Assembly: GCA_049700155.1 (NCBI GenBank) | Contig: JBNAVX010000081.1 | Location: 1-11,421, forward strand | DNA: 11,421 bases | DNA from: JACAEY01 sp049700155 | Lineage (GTDB): Bacteria; Nitrospirota; Thermodesulfovibrionia; Thermodesulfovibrionales; SM23-35 | Direction: 5' to 3' | Shown: one piece after another, positions 1 through 7,432 of the stretch | Layout: each line of letters starts with the position of its first letter | How positions within the stretch are numbered: the stretch's first letter is position 1 | Translations under genes and position numbers: made by a program | The notes under the pieces: generated by a model | Database searches by the model: none | What the model was told of the DNA's origin: nothing | The model's input: the letters and a program-made list of their open reading frames with translations, nothing else

Positions 1-1
1 G

Positions 2-76
2 TCAAGAAGGGGAATGACTGAAGAAGAAATTAAATACATTATAAGTATATACCATAAGTATATACCAAAGGATTAA
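2..76 (+). CDS. 3' end of an unidentified gene (5' truncated by the window)
   Basis: An open frame enters from the left edge and stops with TAA at 74-76. It reads as a C-terminal tail with the segment GMTEEEIKYIISIYHKYIPK. That amphipathic, acidic-then-basic composition is plausible for a real protein end. The tail of a DegT-type aminotransferase is one loose possibility, but 24 residues are too few to assign a family. A perfect 13-bp tandem repeat (41-53 and 54-66) lies inside the last codons. Because 13 is not a multiple of three, the repeat changes the reading frame of the extreme C-terminus, so the native end may differ in related strains. The frame choice rests only on coding appearance. 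Confidence 0.45.
   Translation, partial: SRRGMTEEEIKYIISIYHKYIPKD
41..66. repeat. Perfect 13-bp tandem direct repeat (2 copies)
   Basis: The unit ATAAGTATATACC occurs at 41-53 and again at 54-66 without a mismatch. It overlaps the presumed C-terminal codons of the upstream gene. It may be a small slippage duplication or a pair of binding sites; the sequence alone does not decide. Confidence 0.8.
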
Positions 77-152
77 ACGAATTAAGTGTCCAATTATGAT
101 TTTTACCAATAGTACATAAATGATATTTCCGCAACATTTATCCAATTTTTTC

Positions 153-181
153 TTGATTTTTCAGCATTTTTTATATATATT
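153..181 (+). promoter_or_regulatory. Possible sigma-70 promoter for the TPR/barrel gene
   Basis: TTGATT (153-158) and TATATT (176-181) are separated by 17 nt. This would place the start of transcription near 188 and give a leader of roughly 38 nt before the TTG codon at 226. The surroundings are very AT-rich, so chance matches are likely. Confidence 0.35.
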
Positions 182-225
182 TTCATATACCCAAGGGGAA
201 ATTGAAAACTTTTTAGGGGGTTAAG

Positions 226-1851
226 TTGAAAATATCAAGCTATCCTTTAAGATTAACCTATTTTTTATATTCTAAGTTAACATTTTCTTTATTGATATTA
301 CTAATTTTTTGCCCTCAAATTATATACTCCTCTGAAATATCAGACGAAACAAAAAAGTCAAAAAGTTTTATTCTTACACAGTTAATCAATCAGGTTCAAA
401 CGAATCTATCTCAAACTTCAAATCTTTCAAAAGGAATTGATGAATATAAAGAAGAGAATTTTGAAGAGGCTCTTGAGTTTCTTATAAAAGCCCGTCAGGA
501 AGACCCCTCATCATCTCTTGCTGCCTTTTATCTTGGTCTCACTTATAAACAACTGATAAAGTATAAAGAAGCATCTGTTAATTTCAGGGATGCTATAAAA
601 TTAAAACCACCAGTTAAAGAAGCAATTATAGAACTTATTGAGGTTCTCTATAATCTTAATGAACTAAAAGAGGCAAAAGATTGGCTGAGTGTAGCTGAAA
701 AGGAAGGTATAAAACCTGCACAGGTAGAGTTTTTAAAAGGACTCGTCCTTTTAAAAGAGAATAGAAATCTTGAGGCTATAAAGTCATTCGAAAAATCAAA
801 ACAATTAGATTACTCATTAACACCTGCCGCAGACTTCCAGATAGGTGTTGCCTATTTGAAGGAAAAAAACCTAAAAGAGGCAAGGGAAAAGTTTAGGGCT
901 ATCGTTATCGTTAGTCCTGAGTCTGATTTAGCTGCTTTTGCAAGAGAGTATGAAGATGCAATAACAAAAAGATTGGCTCTTGAAAGAGAATGGAGGCTTA
1001 ATGCTGGTATAGCATATCAATATGATGATAATGTAATACTGAATCCAGAGATTGAGATAGTTGGAATACCAAAAGGAGAAGACTGGGCAGCAGTTGCTAC
1101 TTTTAGTGCTGGGTATGCTCCAAGACTTTCTGGTCCATGGACACTGAATACCCAGTACTCCTTATATTTGAACAGGCACCGCAGGATTGAAACACACGAT
1201 ATCATGAGCCATACACTTACTATTGTCCCGGGATATAATTTTAAAAATGCCTCTCTCAATCTTTTCCTCAGTTACAATTACACATGGTTGAATGACCAGC
1301 GTTATCTCTATTCAATCTCTGCATCACCTCAATTAAATATCGCATTAGGAGGAAATCATATTGGACAGGTCTCTGCTGGATACAGCAAAAAGGAGTTTAT
1401 ACTTACAGAGACCTTTTCAGGTATTTCCATAGGCCCTGATGAGGACAGAGATGCTGATGTATTTGATGCATCTATTGGTTGGATATATCTTTTTTCAGGC
1501 GGTAAAGGTTTTATGAATCTGAAATATGAGTTTTCAACTGAGAACACAGACGGGAGGAATTGGAGTTATATTGGGAACAAAGGAAGTGCTAATATTCTCA
1601 TACCATTATTAGCGAATCTCAGGATAAATATTTCAGGAGAAGTATTCCATCAAGATTATAGAGATATCCACACCATATTTGATGTTAAGAGGAAGGACAA
1701 GATTTACTCTGCATCAGGGGTCATTTCTTATGAATTTTATAAAGGAGCGAGTTTCCTTCTTCAATATGCACATATAAGAGATGATTCAAATATTGGCATA
1801 TATGACTATAAAAGAAATATTTACAGTGCTGGGATTGAATACAGATTTTAG
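226..1851 (+). CDS. Exported TPR protein with C-terminal outer-membrane beta-barrel (DUF560/Slam-like)
   Basis: The start is TTG at 226, preceded by AGGGGG (215-220) with a 5-nt gap. A signal peptide covers about residues 1-36 (hydrophobic core FSLLILLIF, probable cleavage after YSS). Residues about 65-240 are helical TPR-like repeats, for example GIDEYKEENFEEALEFL followed by AAFYLGLTYKQLIKYKEA. From about residue 252 the protein changes to alternating beta-strands rich in aromatic residues and ends in GIEYRF, the terminal Phe of an outer-membrane barrel. The junction WRLNAGIAYQYDDNV resembles the start of the DUF560 (surface lipoprotein assembly modifier) barrel, and the barrel length (about 290 residues) fits that family. 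Slam proteins move cargo across the outer membrane (type XI secretion), so by inference this may export or anchor the large protein encoded next. A generic TPR-plus-barrel protein is the alternative. Confidence 0.72.
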   Translation: MKISSYPLRLTYFLYSKLTFSLLILLIFCPQIIYSSEISDETKKSKSFILTQLINQVQTNLSQTSNLSKGIDEYKEENFEEALEFLIKARQEDPSSSLAAFYLGLTYKQLIKYKEASVNFRDAIKLKPPVKEAIIELIEVLYNLNELKEAKDWLSVAEKEGIKPAQVEFLKGLVLLKENRNLEAIKSFEKSKQLDYSLTPAADFQIGVAYLKEKNLKEAREKFRAIVIVSPESDLAAFAREYEDAITKRLALEREWRLNAGIAYQYDDNVILNPEIEIVGIPKGEDWAAVATFSAGYAPRLSGPWTLNTQYSLYLNRHRRIETHDIMSHTLTIVPGYNFKNASLNLFLSYNYTWLNDQRYLYSISASPQLNIALGGNHIGQVSAGYSKKEFILTETFSGISIGPDEDRDADVFDASIGWIYLFSGGKGFMNLKYEFSTENTDGRNWSYIGNKGSANILIPLLANLRINISGEVFHQDYRDIHTIFDVKRKDKIYSASGVISYEFYKGASFLLQYAHIRDDSNIGIYDYKRNIYSAGIEYRF

Positions 1852-1983
1852 AGTTTTAAACTTTAGTATTAAATTTTTAGATACTATAGTTTTATTAATC
1901 ATCAAACCTCTTCTTAGTTGACCAGATGTCTTATATAGTTTTAGTTTATATTTACCAACAATAATTTATACAAGGAGACTAAA

Positions 1984-4900
1984 ATGTTTATACACGTTAA
2001 AAAAATAGGTATTTTTATCCCACTATTTTTAATACTGCTTACTTCTTACGCATTTTCACAACAGGCAGTTGGTAAATTTACCTTTGTGCAGGGGAGAGTT
2101 GATGTCCTGAGGCCACCTGCAACCCGAGCTGCACCTGTTAAGATAGGAGATGCTGTCTTTGTGGGAGACATTGCAAGGGCTAAAAGTGATTCTAAGGCAG
2201 AGATTACCTTCTCAGATGGCAATATTGTTAGAGTTGCCCCTAATACAAGGTTTGAGATAAGTGAATATATATTTAAGGAGGCAAAGGGGAAAGGTATCCT
2301 GAAACTGTCAAGAGGTAAAGTGCAGGCAATTATACAACAGAAGCTTGCGAAGAAAATAGCTGCTTTTGGAGAAGCTAACCGCTTTGAAATTCACACACCA
2401 ACAGCAATAGCAGGTGTTAGAGGAACAAATTTTGTAGTATCATTTATAAGAAATTCAACAAGTATCTTGGTGTTAGATGGATCTGTTCAGGCTATTAACC
2501 CTAAATTCCCTGATATTGCAGTAACTGTAAATGCCGGATATATTACAACAGTACCACTTGATCACCCTCCACAACCAGCGAGACTTGCTACCGATGCTGA
2601 GAAAAATATGTATAAAGGTGACTTTTCACCTGGTGAATCAAGTGAAAAATCAGATACCGAAGATACTGTTATTTCAGAAGCCTCATCAGGGTCTACAGAG
2701 CCTGGTGTCCCAGAAGGCCCCCCTGAACCCCCTCTGCCCTCAGCTCCTCCATCTCCTGAGACTCCGCCTATTACAGAAACCTTCGGAACAGATACAACTC
2801 CACCAGTGATTACGATATCAGGGCCCCCGCCTTTCACTAATTTACGGGATGTTGTTTTTAATATTTCAGCGGATGAGACAGTAACATTTACCTACATAAT
2901 AGATAACACTATAGTTGTTGTTTCACCTAATACTTTATTAGATAACTTTATCATTCCTGATCTCGCAGATGGAAATCATATAGTTACAATTATAGCTACT
3001 GATCAGGCAGGTAATAAAACGACAATGAACTATACATGGACAGTTGATACAACTGGACCAGTTGTAACATTAAAACCAGCTAATGCTTCTCCTGCAGAAA
3101 ATTCTACAACCAACATTGACATCACTCTTTCAAGTAACGAGTCAGCTTCTTATTCATATTCTTATAGTTTAGATGGAATAGAAAGTACAGGAACGGGTTC
3201 AATAATAAGTATCCCAAATATATCAGAAGGAAGCCATACATTAAGTATTATTGTTCAAGCAAAAGATGTCTTAGAAAATCCCTCCTCAACTACAAAATCA
3301 TTTGATTTTGACTTAAGTCGCTATTCCCTTAATGGGAATTTCTGTGGTTGCATTGCAGGTGTTTATGGAGAAGCATCTGGAGAAGTTGCAGGTGTTTCAA
3401 ATCAGGACTGGGGTGGATGGAAGATAAACATGAACGGTAGTGGAGGATCACCAAATCCAACATGGACAGTAACTGCAGGTGGTAGAAGTTCTGATAACAT
3501 TGAATTGAATAATAATGGCTACTGGTTATTAATAGCTAATGGTACAACTAATTATAATTCCCAAAAATTAAATGGCGCATCAACTTTCAAATATTTATCT
3601 CAAGATAGATTCGGTTTTGGTAAAGGTGTCCTGAAAGGTAACTATTTATGCACTGAGGGCTGTAATTATGAATTAACAGATACAGGTTCTGGCACATACA
3701 CTGAAGTACCTCTTATTTTTGGTGGGAATCTAAATAGTGGTTCTTTCCAATGGGATCAAACTTATTACTCAGTAGTAGATGGTGGTCTAACAGGGCTGAT
3801 GGGAATAGCAGAGCTCAATAGTTCACCATCATTCCTTTCACTTGGGACTTACAACATAGATTACGAGACAAATGGTCTTTATAATGGGGCACTCTGGGGT
3901 GTGGACATAATGGATTCAACTCCTGATAATGGTGCATTACTCGGCATTACTGGAGGAATTGTTCTTGACGATAGCCTTGAGGGTAGATTACTTTCAATTT
4001 ATATAAAACCAACTGAAATAGAAGGACAATATGAAACAGGATACATATATTCAAATGATATAAATGGACCATTACATCAAGAAATTGGTATGTATGAACT
4101 GGATGGTAATGTTACAACTATATCAATGGGCACAACTTCTATTTCACCTTCTGAACTTTATTGGGGAAGTGAATCTCTTTATACAAGTATGGGATTTGGA
4201 GATATAACAGGAGATTTGGAAGGCTCTATTAATATTCAAAATGTTGGGCTTTTACAAATTGATGATGATGCTCAATTACAAGGCATGGGAATATGGTGGG
4301 GAAATAGTGTTAGCTATTATACCGAAGAAAATCCATCAATACCATCTTCATGGACAGCCAATGCAGAAGGTGAAATTTATGGTCTCGCCTATATGGAAGA
4401 AGGTCCTTATTGGGATCTATATGGCTATTGGGGGAGTCAGATTACAGGTGAACGAATTAACATTGGAAATAAAATCGTTGGGACTTCTATAGGATATCTT
4501 GCAGATATCAGCACAATTCCCTTTACAGCCATTTCTGCTGGAGAGACCATCGGAACATTCAATCCGAATGACTATACATGGCAGGCAGTGTCAATGGGAT
4601 TATGGATTGAGACAAATAAATTTCTTGAGATGACTCAGTCTCCAGAAGGCATTGCAAAACTCCAGCAACTGAATATCCCATGCTTTGAGGTTGGAAGGGC
4701 AACGCTAACGCAGAATACTACAAATGAATATTTATCAAATGTTCACATGAATAATGTAATATTCTTTGCTCCAAACAATAATGCACGGCCAAGCATATGG
4801 GCAACAGGTGATGTGGGAGGCAGTTATACAGGAAATCCCATTAATCAGACTATTGGTCTTTCAGGAAACGGCCTTTCTGCTAATTTCAATGTCCAGCATT

Positions 4901-5067
4901 GGGACACGGTGAATAGTAAATGGCTATCAACTGTTACTGATGGACATGGAAGTATAACTGGAGGTGGTCCTAATGTCCAGAACCTCCAATTTAGAGGTGC
5001 TGCAGCAGGGACTATAAACCAAGAAGCAAATACATTCTCAGGCACAGGGGCTGGAATAGCAAGATAA
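1984..5067 (+). CDS. Large secreted FecR-domain protein with Ig-like repeats
   Basis: This 1027-residue exported protein starts at ATG with AAGGAG (1972-1977) six bases upstream. The signal peptide is residues 1-25 (cleavage AFS/QQ, no lipobox). Residues about 30-170 form a FecR domain: GKFTFVQGRVDVLR, then GDAVFVGD, then the hallmark FEIHTPTAIAGVRGTNF at 134-150. A Pro/Glu/Ser/Thr-rich linker (about 215-270) leads to two Ig-like modules starting at DTTPPVITI (270) and DTTGPVVTL (355), each with an ADGNH/SEGSH-type turn. Residues about 447-1027 are Gly-, Trp- and Tyr-rich beta-type sequence with repeating WG/MG units; I do not recognise the family. Cysteines are few and clustered (C454/C456, C556/C560, C900). 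The FecR domain here is unlikely to be a sigma regulator, since there is no sigma factor or membrane anchor nearby. It lies 132 bp after the barrel gene and is a candidate cargo of it. Confidence 0.75.
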   Translation: MFIHVKKIGIFIPLFLILLTSYAFSQQAVGKFTFVQGRVDVLRPPATRAAPVKIGDAVFVGDIARAKSDSKAEITFSDGNIVRVAPNTRFEISEYIFKEAKGKGILKLSRGKVQAIIQQKLAKKIAAFGEANRFEIHTPTAIAGVRGTNFVVSFIRNSTSILVLDGSVQAINPKFPDIAVTVNAGYITTVPLDHPPQPARLATDAEKNMYKGDFSPGESSEKSDTEDTVISEASSGSTEPGVPEGPPEPPLPSAPPSPETPPITETFGTDTTPPVITISGPPPFTNLRDVVFNISADETVTFTYIIDNTIVVVSPNTLLDNFIIPDLADGNHIVTIIATDQAGNKTTMNYTWTVDTTGPVVTLKPANASPAENSTTNIDITLSSNESASYSYSYSLDGIESTGTGSIISIPNISEGSHTLSIIVQAKDVLENPSSTTKSFDFDLSRYSLNGNFCGCIAGVYGEASGEVAGVSNQDWGGWKINMNGSGGSPNPTWTVTAGGRSSDNIELNNNGYWLLIANGTTNYNSQKLNGASTFKYLSQDRFGFGKGVLKGNYLCTEGCNYELTDTGSGTYTEVPLIFGGNLNSGSFQWDQTYYSVVDGGLTGLMGIAELNSSPSFLSLGTYNIDYETNGLYNGALWGVDIMDSTPDNGALLGITGGIVLDDSLEGRLLSIYIKPTEIEGQYETGYIYSNDINGPLHQEIGMYELDGNVTTISMGTTSISPSELYWGSESLYTSMGFGDITGDLEGSINIQNVGLLQIDDDAQLQGMGIWWGNSVSYYTEENPSIPSSWTANAEGEIYGLAYMEEGPYWDLYGYWGSQITGERINIGNKIVGTSIGYLADISTIPFTAISAGETIGTFNPNDYTWQAVSMGLWIETNKFLEMTQSPEGIAKLQQLNIPCFEVGRATLTQNTTNEYLSNVHMNNVIFFAPNNNARPSIWATGDVGGSYTGNPINQTIGLSGNGLSANFNVQHWDTVNSKWLSTVTDGHGSITGGGPNVQNLQFRGAAAGTINQEANTFSGTGAGIAR

Positions 5068-5436
5068 AAAAGTTTACACTGTTGGCTCAGTTTATCAAGT
5101 TTACTCAGTTACACAACCTTAGTTAAAACTAATGTAAACTATGCAAACAATATAAACGGCTGACCACAGTTCTCAGGAAATGAACAAAGAAAGGAAAACT
5201 AATATATTGTCTAACAAATCGCCATGAGGCAAAAATATACTGTTGTTTGCTTTCCATTATCTGTATTGTTTTTTTGAATACCCTTCAGGCAAAAGAACTG
5301 AAATGGATTAGAGAAGATAAGACTCAGTTGATATTACATGGAAGATTATAGATCTGATCTCTACAATAAAAGATAACAGATAAGAAGAATTTGTGTTTAC
5401 ATATCGCAAAGACTTAAATGGGATTTAAAAAATTAG
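5068..5436. other. Intergenic stretch with weak inverted repeats and no intact gene
   Basis: No convincing intact gene is visible. AGTTTACA (5071-5078) is the exact inverse of TGTAAACT (5133-5140), and TTAGTT-AA-AACTAA (5119-5132) is a small AT-rich hairpin just inside the right arm. Neither is followed by a good T-run, so they are poor terminators for the FecR gene. A possible gene remnant (5224-5351) is listed separately. Confidence 0.5.
5224..5351 (+). pseudogene. Possible frameshifted remnant of a small exported protein gene
   Basis: ATG at 5224 opens a frame reading MRQKYTVVCFPLSVLFF that hits TGA directly after a run of seven T (5269-5275). Adding one T to that run would continue the frame as LNTLQA then KELKWIREDKTQLILHG, ending in TAG at 5349-5351. 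The joined reading has basic residues, a hydrophobic core and an LQA/KE cleavage site, like a signal peptide. It is then cut off after about 20 mature residues. No clear Shine-Dalgarno precedes the ATG. This may be decay debris or a chance reading; a sequencing error in the homopolymer is also possible. Confidence 0.25.
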
Positions 5437-5460
5437 GCGGCTGCCGAACGGCAGCCGCTT
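5435..5460 (-). terminator. Strong hairpin terminator after the porin gene (possibly bidirectional)
   Basis: GCGGCTGCC (5437-5445) and GGCAGCCGC (5450-5458) form a perfect 9-bp GC-rich stem with a 4-nt loop, extended by a G-T and an A-T pair. Read on the - strand the stem is followed by CTAATTTTTT, a good U-tract, about 50 bases past the porin stop. On the + strand only TTT follows, so termination of the FecR transcript here is possible but weaker. Confidence 0.8.
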
Positions 5461-5493
5461 TCCCTCATCACGCTTTACGCACGATGCATTATG

Positions 5494-5508
5494 TCCGCCC
5501 TTGGCGGA
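5494..5508. repeat. Short GC palindrome TCCGCC-CTT-GGCGGA abutting the porin stop codon
   Basis: This is a perfect 6-bp stem with a 3-nt loop, directly next to the porin stop codon (5509-5511). A near copy, TCCGCC-AAA-GGCGGG, lies at 7237-7251 on the other side of the same gene. The pair looks like a dispersed REP-type palindrome in an otherwise AT-rich region. Confidence 0.6.
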
Positions 5509-7041
5509 TTAGAATGTGAGATTCAGTCCATGTACTACCTGTGAAACTGTTCTCTTGGTATCTACCATCTGAGTATCCTCATAGAATTTACCAGGTTTGA
5601 AAACGCCTGCCTCTACAAAATATGTGAGGTTCTTTGCAAGCTTGTAAGAGCCTTTGAAGTCAAGTTCCCATCCAACATTCTTTGATACATCATCTCCAAC
5701 GATATCAGCCCATCCGCCGGTCTTCGTTGCTCTAAGAAGGTAGCCATCAAGGGACATAGAAAGGTCTTTTGTTGCAGCAAGGTCAAGACCAAGGTTGTAG
5801 TAAGTAGTATTCGCAATTCCAGTATTTCTGTGAGGTCCAAAAATACTACCGCTACCTCCAACAGTCTGAATCAAAGCTGCTGTTGCAATGGTTCTCTCAT
5901 AAATCTGGGTGTAGTGAGTAAACCTTGCAATATTGACCTCAGTATCAAATCCCTGGCTTACCTGGAACTCCTTTATCTTTCCATCTTCTTCATCTCCTGC
6001 ATTCTCATCACCACTACCATATGCAAAGGATGCCCTGAGCTTCAAAGGTGTCTCAGGAATATTATATCCACCCCTCAAATAGACAGCATAACCACGATAC
6101 TTCAAATCATCAGAATCAGCATGTTGTGGTGAATTATCAAAACCTTTTACCTTTCCAAACTGTCCATCAATTTCTAATGCATAGTCAATAATACCAGCGA
6201 GCAGACCATTGGCATGGAAACCTACATCCTGAAGGCTCAAACCATCAAAATTTGAGTATGCTCCACCAGCAGTGTCAGCCAAGTCACTGTTATTTGCATA
6301 AAAGTAATAAACACCAATTGTATTGTCCTTATTAACTTTATATGTTCCCATCAGGACATATGCATCAATATCATCACCAGGAAGTGTATATATTCCTTCA
6401 TAGAGTTTTGCAGTTGCTGCTGCTAAAGTAATATCATTTGTTGGATTGACAAAAACAACCAATGCGTCATCACCAAACCTCTCGTGATTCAAGAACTGTT
6501 TCTCACCAAGGGTAATGAGCTGATGACCAACCTTTATACCAGCAGGGACACCAAGAAGACCAGAACCTGTGTACTGTATCCATGCCTGGCGGAATCTTAA
6601 ATATGCATTTGGTTTTGCATCGTATCCCTGAAGTACAGATGTTGTCCCAGAGCGACCGCCACCCTGACCCCAGACATATAGTCCAGACTGTACATTCTCA
6701 CCATTTGCAACCTCAAGCTCTAAAAAGCCCTGGACATTGTCAGCAACTTTAGCATCAACTGTTAATGAAATATTTGAAGTCCATAATGCTGCGTCATCAG
6801 GCTCACGTTTAGATATTACGCCTGTCACTTTATCAATAGCTAAAACATCTCCTGGATATGCATTAGTAGCGATACGTGAGTCTTCTCCTGCACCGTTTGT
6901 AGCAAAAGCTGCGTTACTAAAATACCATCCTCTGACCATGATTCTACCGCCAAGCTTGATCTGAGGTTCTTCAGCATAAACGAACACTGCAAAAGTCAAA
7001 AGTAGAAAAACTGATAAAGCTATAAATACATATTTTCTCAA
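5509..7041 (-). CDS. Porin-like outer-membrane beta-barrel protein (alginate-export-like)
   Basis: This 510-residue protein starts at TTG (7041-7039 on the - strand) with AGGAGGG six bases upstream. The ATG just inside is out of frame. The signal peptide is about residues 1-23 (core FIALSVFLLLTFAVFV, cleavage VYA/EEP). The mature protein is alternating strands throughout, opening with IKLGGRIMVRGWY and ending in GLNLTF, a barrel terminus. The segment FRQAWIQYTGSGLLGVPAG, then KVGHQLITLGEKQF, then GDDALVVF resembles alginate-export/AlgE-type barrels, where such strands line a channel. Substrate is unknown, and a general diffusion porin is equally possible. It is a single-gene unit, with tandem promoters upstream (7384-7461) and a strong terminator downstream. 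The first 14 codons plus Shine-Dalgarno recur at 7155-7209 beyond a run of N, most likely an assembly overlap rather than a second gene. Confidence 0.78.
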   Translation of the reverse strand: MRKYVFIALSVFLLLTFAVFVYAEEPQIKLGGRIMVRGWYFSNAAFATNGAGEDSRIATNAYPGDVLAIDKVTGVISKREPDDAALWTSNISLTVDAKVADNVQGFLELEVANGENVQSGLYVWGQGGGRSGTTSVLQGYDAKPNAYLRFRQAWIQYTGSGLLGVPAGIKVGHQLITLGEKQFLNHERFGDDALVVFVNPTNDITLAAATAKLYEGIYTLPGDDIDAYVLMGTYKVNKDNTIGVYYFYANNSDLADTAGGAYSNFDGLSLQDVGFHANGLLAGIIDYALEIDGQFGKVKGFDNSPQHADSDDLKYRGYAVYLRGGYNIPETPLKLRASFAYGSGDENAGDEEDGKIKEFQVSQGFDTEVNIARFTHYTQIYERTIATAALIQTVGGSGSIFGPHRNTGIANTTYYNLGLDLAATKDLSMSLDGYLLRATKTGGWADIVGDDVSKNVGWELDFKGSYKLAKNLTYFVEAGVFKPGKFYEDTQMVDTKRTVSQVVHGLNLTF

Positions 7042-7054
7042 AGCTAACCCTCCT
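7000..7054. repeat. Left copy of an exact 55-bp repeat flanking the N gap
   Basis: The 55 bases before the N run (porin codons 1-14 and its Shine-Dalgarno) are identical to 7155-7209. The copies touch both ends of the gap exactly, as expected for two contigs sharing a terminal overlap. Confidence 0.95.
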
Positions 7055-7154
7055 NNNNNNNNNNNNNNNNNNNNNNNNNNNNNNNNNNNNNNNNNNNNNN
7101 NNNNNNNNNNNNNNNNNNNNNNNNNNNNNNNNNNNNNNNNNNNNNNNNNNNNNN
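7055..7154. other. Assembly gap of exactly 100 N
   Basis: A fixed-size gap placeholder inserted by scaffolding. Its flanks are identical, so the real gap is probably zero: deleting 155 bases (the N run and one repeat copy) restores a continuous porin gene and leader. Confidence 0.97.
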
Positions 7155-7209
7155 AAGTAGAAAAACTGATAAAGCTATAAATACATATTTTCTCAAAGCT
7201 AACCCTCCT
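7155..7209. repeat. Right copy of the 55-bp repeat (porin 5' end and Shine-Dalgarno)
   Basis: Read on the - strand this carries AGGAGGG (7209-7203), a TTG start (7196-7194) and codons for MRKYVFIALSVFLL before running into the N. It should not be annotated as a second gene. If it is a contig overlap, the bases to its right (7210 onward) are the authentic upstream region of the porin. Confidence 0.9.
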
Positions 7210-7299
7210 TTACTTTAAGTTATTACTTTCTTCGTGTCCGCCAAAGGCGGGCATGAAACCCCAACTACATCTATGTAAAATTAATGTCTCTGCCTTCAT
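7210..7299 (-). CDS. Possible 29-codon leader ORF upstream of the porin
   Basis: On the - strand, ATG (7299-7297) lies one base after AAGGAGGT (7308-7301), giving an 11-base match to the 16S anti-Shine-Dalgarno (AAGGAGGTGAT). The frame runs 29 codons (MKAETLILHRCSWGF, then MPAFGGHEESNNLK) and stops with TAA directly against AGGAGGG, the porin Shine-Dalgarno. Such an arrangement could couple leader and porin translation. Against it: the spacing from Shine-Dalgarno to ATG is too short for efficient initiation, the palindrome 7237-7251 lies inside the frame, and the composition is not distinctive. The strong site may instead be a standby ribosome site. Confidence 0.22.
   Translation of the reverse strand: MKAETLILHRCSWGFMPAFGGHEESNNLK
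7235..7253. repeat. Short GC palindrome TGTCCGCC-AAA-GGCGGGCA in the porin leader
   Basis: This is an 8-bp stem (one T-G pair) with a 3-nt loop. It matches the palindrome next to the porin stop codon (5494-5508) in its CCGCC/GGCGG core. On the leader RNA it forms a hairpin 25 to 45 nt ahead of the porin Shine-Dalgarno. Confidence 0.6.
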
Positions 7300-7383
7300 C
7301 ACCTCCTTCTTAACCGTTTTTACCTCCAATGGAGGCATACATCAGATTTTCCTAAACCATTAAGCCTGGTTCATAGTTGCAAA

Positions 7384-7413
7384 TTTATATCATTCCTTGA
7401 CCAAATTTGTCAA
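7384..7413 (-). promoter_or_regulatory. Porin promoter P1 with an overlapping inverted repeat
   Basis: Read leftward: TTGACA (7413-7408), 18-nt spacer, TATAAA (7389-7384). The start of transcription would be near 7377, giving a leader of about 180 nt once the contig overlap is removed. A perfect 10-bp inverted repeat, ATTCCTTGAC (7392-7401) and GTCAAGGAAT (7409-7418), overlaps the -35 box and the spacer and could be an operator. Confidence 0.68.
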
Positions 7414-7432
7414 GGAATTTCTATACGAAAAA

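Noticed and set aside
2562..2837. Gly/Pro-rich frame on the reverse strand of the FecR gene
   Set aside because: It is the antisense shadow of the proline-rich linker and has no ribosome site.
1984..5067. FecR gene as part of a classic FecI/FecR iron-signalling unit
   Set aside because: There is no sigma factor, no transmembrane anchor after the N-terminus and no TonB receptor. The signal peptide and Ig-like modules indicate an exported protein.
7155..7196. Second, truncated porin gene to the right of the N gap
   Set aside because: It is an exact 55-bp copy of the left flank and touches the gap edge, as expected for an assembly overlap. A real paralog would normally differ somewhere.
7301..7376. 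Riboswitch in the porin leader
   Set aside because: Only a short CCTCC-AAT-GGAGG hairpin and Shine-Dalgarno-like runs are visible; no conserved aptamer pattern that I recognise.
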